Positions 59,320 to 64,000 of a stretch of DNA of 64,000 nucleotides are shown piece after piece. Numbering within the stretch: the first letter of the stretch is position 1; each line of letters begins with the position of its first letter. Below the pieces are notes generated by a model, which was given only the letters and a program-made list of their open reading frames with translations, ran no database searches and was not told the origin of the DNA. This stretch comes from Blakeslea trispora (Eukaryota; Mucoromycota; Mucoromycetes; Mucorales; Choanephoraceae), in NCBI GenBank assembly GCA_025331445.1, contig JAIWNE010000012.1, positions 372,001-436,000 on the forward strand. Direction: 5' to 3'. A program made the position numbers and the translations under genes.

Positions 59320-61092
59320 ATGAGCAAAAACGTTATCTGTTCAGGCGCAGACGTCATTGCCCAATCTTTAAAAATCCAAGGTGTCCAAGTTGTATTTGGT
59401 ATTGTAGGTATCCCCGTTGTCGAAATAGCAGAAGCTTGCATTGCTATCGGTATCCAGTTTATCGGGTTCCGTAACGAACAGTCAGCTGCTTATGCTGCTT
59501 CTATCTATGGTTATCTCAGTGGTCGTCCCGGTGTCTGTCTATCGGTAGGAGGTCCTGGTGTGGTTCATGCATTGGCAGGCCTATTAAACAGCAAAATCAA
59601 TTGTTTCCCTATGGTCTTGTTGTCTGGCTCAAGTGAAACAGATCAGGTAGAGCGTGGGGCTTTCCAAGAATTAGATCAAGTGGAAGCTTGTCGTCCTTAT
59701 TGTAAATACAGTGCTCGTCCTACTTCTTTAGAGCAAGTGCCCTTTGTGATCGAGAAGGCTTTCCGATCAGCTTGGTATGGTCGTCCTGGTGCTGCCTATG
59801 TTGACTTGCCTGCTGACTTTATTCAATATGCTGTCACTAATAAGCAAGTGTTGGATCAAGTTCAGCTGCCTCCTGCTCCCTCACCTCCCAAATCTATGGC
59901 AGACTTATTCCATGTTCAAAAGGCCATTGAGCTATTACAGTCAGCCAAACGACCTTTGATTGTGATTGGTAAAGGGTAAATGTCATTTAAAAAAAAACGA
60001 TTAGCCTGTCAATTCATTCTAATCACTTTTATACAAAGAGCTGCCTATGCAAGAGCCGAGAAAGAAGTAAGAGCATTAGTAGAGAAGACAGGGTTTCCCT
60101 TTTTACCTACACCTATGGGCAAAGGTGTCATCAGCGACGATCATCCTTTATGTGTGTCAGCAGCCAGATCAAAGGCATTGAAGGAAGCAGATGTCGTCTT
60201 GTTAATTGGTGCACGTCTCAACTGGATTTTGCATTATGGTCAGCAACCTCGTTGGAACAAGAATGTCAAATTTATTCAAATTGACATCTCTCCCGAAGAA
60301 CATGGCAACAACCGCAATGACACAATTCCTCTTTTGGGTGACATCCAATTGGTAATCGAGCAACTAACTCAGCTTGTAACTCAGAACCGACTTCAAATTC
60401 AATCCAACTACACTTCTGGTCTCATCAATAAAGTCAAGCAAAACGCACAAAAGCTTAGAGAGGCAGGTCAAAAGGGATCGGATGAAGCCATTCTTAATTA
60501 CCAAACAGCATTTACTGTGATCAAGCAACATCTTCCTCAACAAGATGTTGTCTATGTCAGTGAAGGGGCCAACACAATGGACATTGGTCGTTCCTTCTTT
60601 GATGTAGCTGAGCCACGCCAACGACTCGATGCTGGTACAGGCGCTACCATGGGTGTAGGCATGGGATATGCTATTGCTGCTCAAGCATACTATCAAGACA
60701 AGCGTGTGGTCTCTATTGTAGGTGATTCTGCTTTTGGCTTCTCTGCCATGGAACTAGAGACAGCTGTTCGTTCAAATTTGCCTCTTTTGATTATTGTCAT
60801 CAACAACAATGGTATCTATCATGGTCTTGAAGACCAAGATTACATAGACTCTCAGAAACAAGGTGCTCTGCCTGCCACTGCCCTTTCACCCGAGACACGT
60901 TATGATTTAATCTCAGAAGCTTGTGGTGGTAAAGGTTGGCTCGTCAAGAACCGTGTAGAGCTTGCAAAATCATTGGAAGAATCCTTGAATTATAAGAACA
61001 AGACTTGTGTTATCAACTGTATGATTGCACCTGGTGGTAGAACCAAGTTAAGCTTTGCTTGGATGCAAAAAGCTGAAAAAGCTAAATTGTAA
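59320..61092 (+). CDS. HACL1: Peroxisomal 2-hydroxyacyl-CoA lyase (oxalyl-CoA decarboxylase family)
   Basis: Thiamine-diphosphate enzyme that cleaves 2-hydroxyacyl-CoA to formyl-CoA and an aldehyde; the fold is shared with oxalyl-CoA decarboxylase. Two exons, 59320-59975 and 60039-61092, encode 569 residues, the family length. The N-domain has FGIVGIPVVEIAEACIAIG and the ThDP glutamate in GFRNEQSAAYAAS; the central domain has VIGKGAAYARAEKEV, PFLPTPMGKGVI and LIGARLNWILHYG; the C-domain has the ThDP motif VGDSAFGFSAMEL...VINNNG. The last three residues are AKL, a PTS1 peroxisomal signal. LNWILHYG and overall length favour HACL over bacterial OXC, but oxalyl-CoA cannot be excluded as substrate. 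The aldehyde product could feed aldehyde dehydrogenases. Confidence 0.94.
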
Positions 61093-61204
61093 TCACAATA
61101 AAAAGGACTGCTTTTTTTTATCATGATTTTTTTTGGCATAATTTTTTTTTTTTACCTCTTTTTTTTTTTATTTTTTTTATTACTATTATTACTATATAAC
61201 CATT
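61093..61204 (+). promoter_or_regulatory. T-rich promoter/leader of RPC31
   Basis: A 112-bp spacer made almost entirely of T-runs and ATTA units lies between HACL1 and RPC31. HACL1's 3' end and the RPC31 promoter must overlap here. Confidence 0.5.
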
Positions 61205-62012
61205 ATGTCTAGAGGTGGCCGAGGTGGTGGATTTGGTGGTCGAGGAGGTGGTGGTGGTGGTGCCCAGAGTGGTGCCATGCAACTTGTCTCCTTTGACCTT
61301 CTAAAGGATCTTGGTTCTGGCAACCTATTCAATGTCAACACAGCCTTATTCCCTGTAAGCTATCTTTCTTTTGTATTCACACATGTACTCATCACAATGA
61401 CAAAAGGAAATGGATGTGCCTATTCCTCGTAAACCAACTTCAAATGAAGTACAACAATGGAAGCTGAGAAGAGAATACCTTACAATGGTGAAAGAGTCAC
61501 CTTTCCATCTGACAACACCACTTCCTCCACCAGATATAGAACGCTATTCAGACAGATACAAAGTAGTGGCTACTAAGCGTAGCTTAAGAGAAATAGAAAC
61601 AAGTGGGTTTGCATTGGTTTTGTTGTGTTCATTCTCTAACATTTGCTTAGACTTTGATTTCTTTCCGGAAGAATTGCATGTCGTATTAGATCCTAAGCGT
61701 ACAAAGAAAAGTAAGTTGAGGGATCGAATTGGTAAGCAAGTCTCTAATCACTTTTAATCAGAACAAAAACAACGCACAGTTCAAGACGAATACAACCAAT
61801 TGGCAGCACTGCTTAATGTAGATGAAAAGGGAGATGGTGACAATGACGACGAAGATGGAGAAAAGAAGGACGATGAAGACGGTGAAAATGAAGAGGAATA
61901 TGAAGATGAAGAAGAAGAACTTATTGATGATAACGATTATGCCGAAACTTACTTTGATAACGGTGAAGGAGATGATGATGATGATGGAGATAATGAAGAT
62001 GCTTATTCTTAA
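61205..62012 (+). CDS. RPC31: RNA polymerase III subunit RPC7/Rpc31
   Basis: Small acidic-tailed subunit of the Rpc82-Rpc34-Rpc31 trimer that helps Pol III open promoters. Four exons: 61205-61354, 61407-61602, 61651-61710 and 61762-62012, 218 residues. The N-terminus is glycine-arginine rich; the core has LTTPLPPPDIERYSDRYK and DFDFFPEELHVVLDPKR; the C-terminus is strongly acidic with DNDYAETYFDNGEGDDDD, matching the DYxxxYFxxG signature of POLR3G. The third intron was placed at 61711-61761 because it has a strong GTAAGT donor and a normal 51-nt length; an alternative donor at 61732 would make a 30-nt intron. No symbolic motif beyond these is present. Confidence 0.88.
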
Positions 62013-62105
62013 TAAATGCGTTACGATTTATATGTATGTGTGTATTTGTATATTATATGTATATATATTTGTTTGTTTGGTTTTTTTTAGATTGCAATGG
62101 ATTGT
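62013..62105. terminator. Shared 3' region RPC31/SEC31
   Basis: Ninety-three bases between converging stop codons hold TATATGTATATATA and T-runs. Both transcripts must end or overlap here. Confidence 0.4.
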
Positions 62106-64000
62106 TTAGTTCATACGTTGAGGTTGATAGAATCCACCTTGAGGTGGAGGACCTGGTGCTCTCTTTGCGGACATAGGAGAAGGTGCAGCAGCTCCCATAG
62201 GTGGAGGAGGAAGAGGACTATTACGTTGAGGAGGAGGAGCCATCATGGATGGTTGCTGCATCATAGGTGAGGGAGCCATACCACTCATTTGAGGGGGAGG
62301 AGGGGTTTGTCCCATAGCTCGGGGAGGAGGCATACCCCCACGAGGAGGCCCGCTCATAGGTGGAGGGGGGCCTTGGGATGGTCCACGGTGCATGGGAGAA
62401 CCTTGAGGGGGGCCCTGAGGAGGACCACGCTGCATGGGTGGAGGAGGGAATGCACCTTGAGGAGGAGGAGGTACCATCTGTTGTTGCTGTTGAGCAGGAG
62501 GAGGTGCATTGACAAAAGCATTAGCTGCAGGCTGGTTAGGGAAAGGTGAAGTAATACGTTTGTTGGGAGTACTGTTGTTGCTGCTATGGACAGGCTTAGG
62601 ACTCTTGGCCTTCTTAGCAAGGTTCATAGGAGGATCATTCCAGGCACCTTCAGCCTTCTTGGGTGGAGCACTCACTGCCTCTTGTTGAGATCGAGCTAAG
62701 GGAGCAACGCTACCTACAGGAGGAGGAGGAACTGGGATGGTAGGGCGAGTGACGTTGTAACCACCCGAGTTACCATAGGCATCATTGTAACTGTTGTTGG
62801 TAGCAGCAGGAGCAGGGGCCGCGTAAGGAGATTGGTTGTAATGGTTGGTAGGTTGATTGTAGCCATAACTAGGTGTAGCTTGTTGTGTAGTGCCTGTAGG
62901 TTGGTAAGTTGTCGTTTGAGGTCCAGTAGCAGTAGGAGGTGCATAAGTGGTGGTGGGAGCAGCAGATGTGTTGGCAGTGGGAGGGGGAGGGGGAGGAATA
63001 GTTGTACTGGCAGTAGATGCAGGTGTGTAAGCGCTGGCTGTGCTGCTGGCGACTGCAGGTGTATAGGTATTAGCCATGGATCCGTAAGAGTTGGAAACAG
63101 CAGCTGAGGATTGAATGGAGCCATAAGACTGAGTAGATGGGTAAGATGAGTAACCACCATATGTCTGAGGTTGTTGATTGTAATTTTGAGCTTGCTGACC
63201 GAAATGATGGCTAGGTTGTGATTGTGTCTCAAAAGCAGCATGAACGCTATTGCCACTACTACCAATGTCCTTGGACTCAAAAGGTAAGCTAGGTTGACTG
63301 AATTGACTGGCAACGGCAACAGGGCAAGCTTGATAGACACGATCACGAACAATGGAAAGCTTGTCAAATGTTGCCTTACGATAAACAACAGGAGTCAAGC
63401 TCAAATAAGTCAAAGCGGTCGTTAGCTTGCCTTGATCGGCAAGGAGCTCAGCGTATTCACAATACTTGTCATAGAGAGGAGAAAGAGAATATTCGTATGA
63501 CATCTTGCTTTCAGAAGTCTCGAACAGGGAGCTGTCTTCAAAGGCAATGACCTTACGGAAAATAGTCACCTTTTCAATCAAGGCTTGAAGTGTGGCAGCC
63601 TTTACTTCTTCACCGCGTTGCTGAACTTCTTCCTCTTGCTCTGCAATCCAGATACGAGCCACCTTTTCTAAGTTACCGGCAGCGAGGTAACAGAGTGTAG
63701 CATGACGTCTAAATTCCTTGGAAGCTTCTGATTCACTGTTGCTCCATCCTTCTTCAAGACGAGCACCTAAAACTTCACAAAGAGGTCTAAAGTCTTCAGA
63801 TTTAGCAAAGGTACAGAGCACAACAATGGCAGATGTCCATTCTTCTAATGCAACACTAGATACAACAGCATTTAAATCGTCTTCGATAATGTGCTCCAAA
63901 AGTCTCAAATAGGATGCAGACTTGCATTGACGCTTAAAGTATTCTTGCTGTGTGCGAGCAAGCAAGTCACCACCACCACAGATAGCAAACAAGAGAGCAT
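62106..64000 (-). CDS. SEC31: COPII outer-coat protein SEC31 (C-terminal part)
   Basis: Builds the outer cage of ER-derived COPII vesicles with Sec13. The open frame runs from the right edge to the stop at 62106, about 630 residues; the WD40 beta-propeller and Sec13-binding blade lie outside the window. Present are the alpha-solenoid (LRLLEHIIEDDLNAVVSSV; WTSAIVVLCTFAKSEDFRPL; RRHATLCYLAAGNLEKVARI; YAELLADQGKLTTALTYLSL) and then about 380 residues of Q/S/T- and proline-rich linker (TTIPPPPPPT; PFPNQPAANAF; PPPPQGAFPPPPMQ) that binds and activates Sec23-Sar1. The protein ends in this proline-rich part (GGFYQPQRMN). The C-terminal helical domain typical of SEC31 is not seen. No intron is required in this part. 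Confidence 0.92.
   Translation of the reverse strand, partial: ALLFAICGGGDLLARTQQEYFKRQCKSASYLRLLEHIIEDDLNAVVSSVALEEWTSAIVVLCTFAKSEDFRPLCEVLGARLEEGWSNSESEASKEFRRHATLCYLAAGNLEKVARIWIAEQEEEVQQRGEEVKAATLQALIEKVTIFRKVIAFEDSSLFETSESKMSYEYSLSPLYDKYCEYAELLADQGKLTTALTYLSLTPVVYRKATFDKLSIVRDRVYQACPVAVASQFSQPSLPFESKDIGSSGNSVHAAFETQSQPSHHFGQQAQNYNQQPQTYGGYSSYPSTQSYGSIQSSAAVSNSYGSMANTYTPAVASSTASAYTPASTASTTIPPPPPPTANTSAAPTTTYAPPTATGPQTTTYQPTGTTQQATPSYGYNQPTNHYNQSPYAAPAPAATNNSYNDAYGNSGGYNVTRPTIPVPPPPVGSVAPLARSQQEAVSAPPKKAEGAWNDPPMNLAKKAKSPKPVHSSNNSTPNKRITSPFPNQPAANAFVNAPPPAQQQQQMVPPPPQGAFPPPPMQRGPPQGPPQGSPMHRGPSQGPPPPMSGPPRGGMPPPRAMGQTPPPPQMSGMAPSPMMQQPSMMAPPPQRNSPLPPPPMGAAAPSPMSAKRAPGPPPQGGFYQPQRMN

Noticed and set aside
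61732..61761. 30-nt intron in RPC31
   Set aside because: A stronger GTAAGT donor at 61711 gives a 51-nt intron in frame.

Overview
The window is nuclear DNA from a filamentous fungus, most likely an early-diverging Mucoromycota species of the Mucorales type. The support is short spliceosomal introns (mostly about 50-75 nt, GTAAGT-like donors), AT-rich spacers full of A/T runs, fungal forms of TRA1, ATG11, DRE2, SEC31 and COQ6, and a bacterial-type iron-sulfur serine dehydratase. The species cannot be named from the sequence. Exon structures were built by hand from splice signals, reading-frame phase and family motifs; total coding length is a multiple of three for every gene except ATG11, discussed below.

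Layout. 1-6348 (-): N-terminal 2011 residues of TRA1, running off the left edge. 7784-8587 (+): a seven-exon HIT-family gene. 10985-13068 (+): mitochondrial-type L-serine dehydratase. 13-17.6 kb: gene-poor, with one initiator tRNA-Met (-). 17581-19032 (+): alanine-glyoxylate aminotransferase, tail to tail with a MYND zinc-finger gene (-). 20.2-24.8 kb: gene-poor. 24826-27803: membrane GNAT acetyltransferase and an NAD(P)-aldehyde dehydrogenase (+), the latter ending 15 nt from a large ankyrin/coiled-coil gene (-, 27819-32338). 33724-38162: DRE2 and ketopantoate hydroxymethyltransferase (+), then mitochondrial IF-3 (-). 41.2-49.2 kb: an island with no convincing gene, packed with micro- and minisatellites, a higher-order satellite, an inverted duplication and diverged direct duplications. 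50398-54544: ATG11 (+), 12 nt from COQ6 (-). 56700-58854: DNA polymerase kappa (+), divergent from COQ6. 59320-61092: 2-hydroxyacyl-CoA lyase with a peroxisomal C-terminus. 61205-62012: RNA polymerase III subunit RPC31. 62106-64000: SEC31 (-), cut by the right edge.

The genes are mostly housekeeping and do not form one operon-like system. A loose metabolic theme is visible: serine dehydratase, alanine-glyoxylate aminotransferase, aldehyde dehydrogenase, hydroxyacyl-CoA lyase and ketopantoate hydroxymethyltransferase all touch serine, glyoxylate, one-carbon or CoA metabolism. No evidence shows that they are co-regulated.

Most worth checking: the repeat island with its X/Y higher-order satellite and inverted duplication; a hidden last exon of polymerase kappa that supplies a PIP-box-like tail; a frame break in ATG11; a GC-AG intron in the ketopantoate gene; 16-, 21- and 24-nt micro-exons; a SEC31 that ends without the usual C-terminal helical domain; and convergent genes whose stop codons lie 12-15 nt apart.
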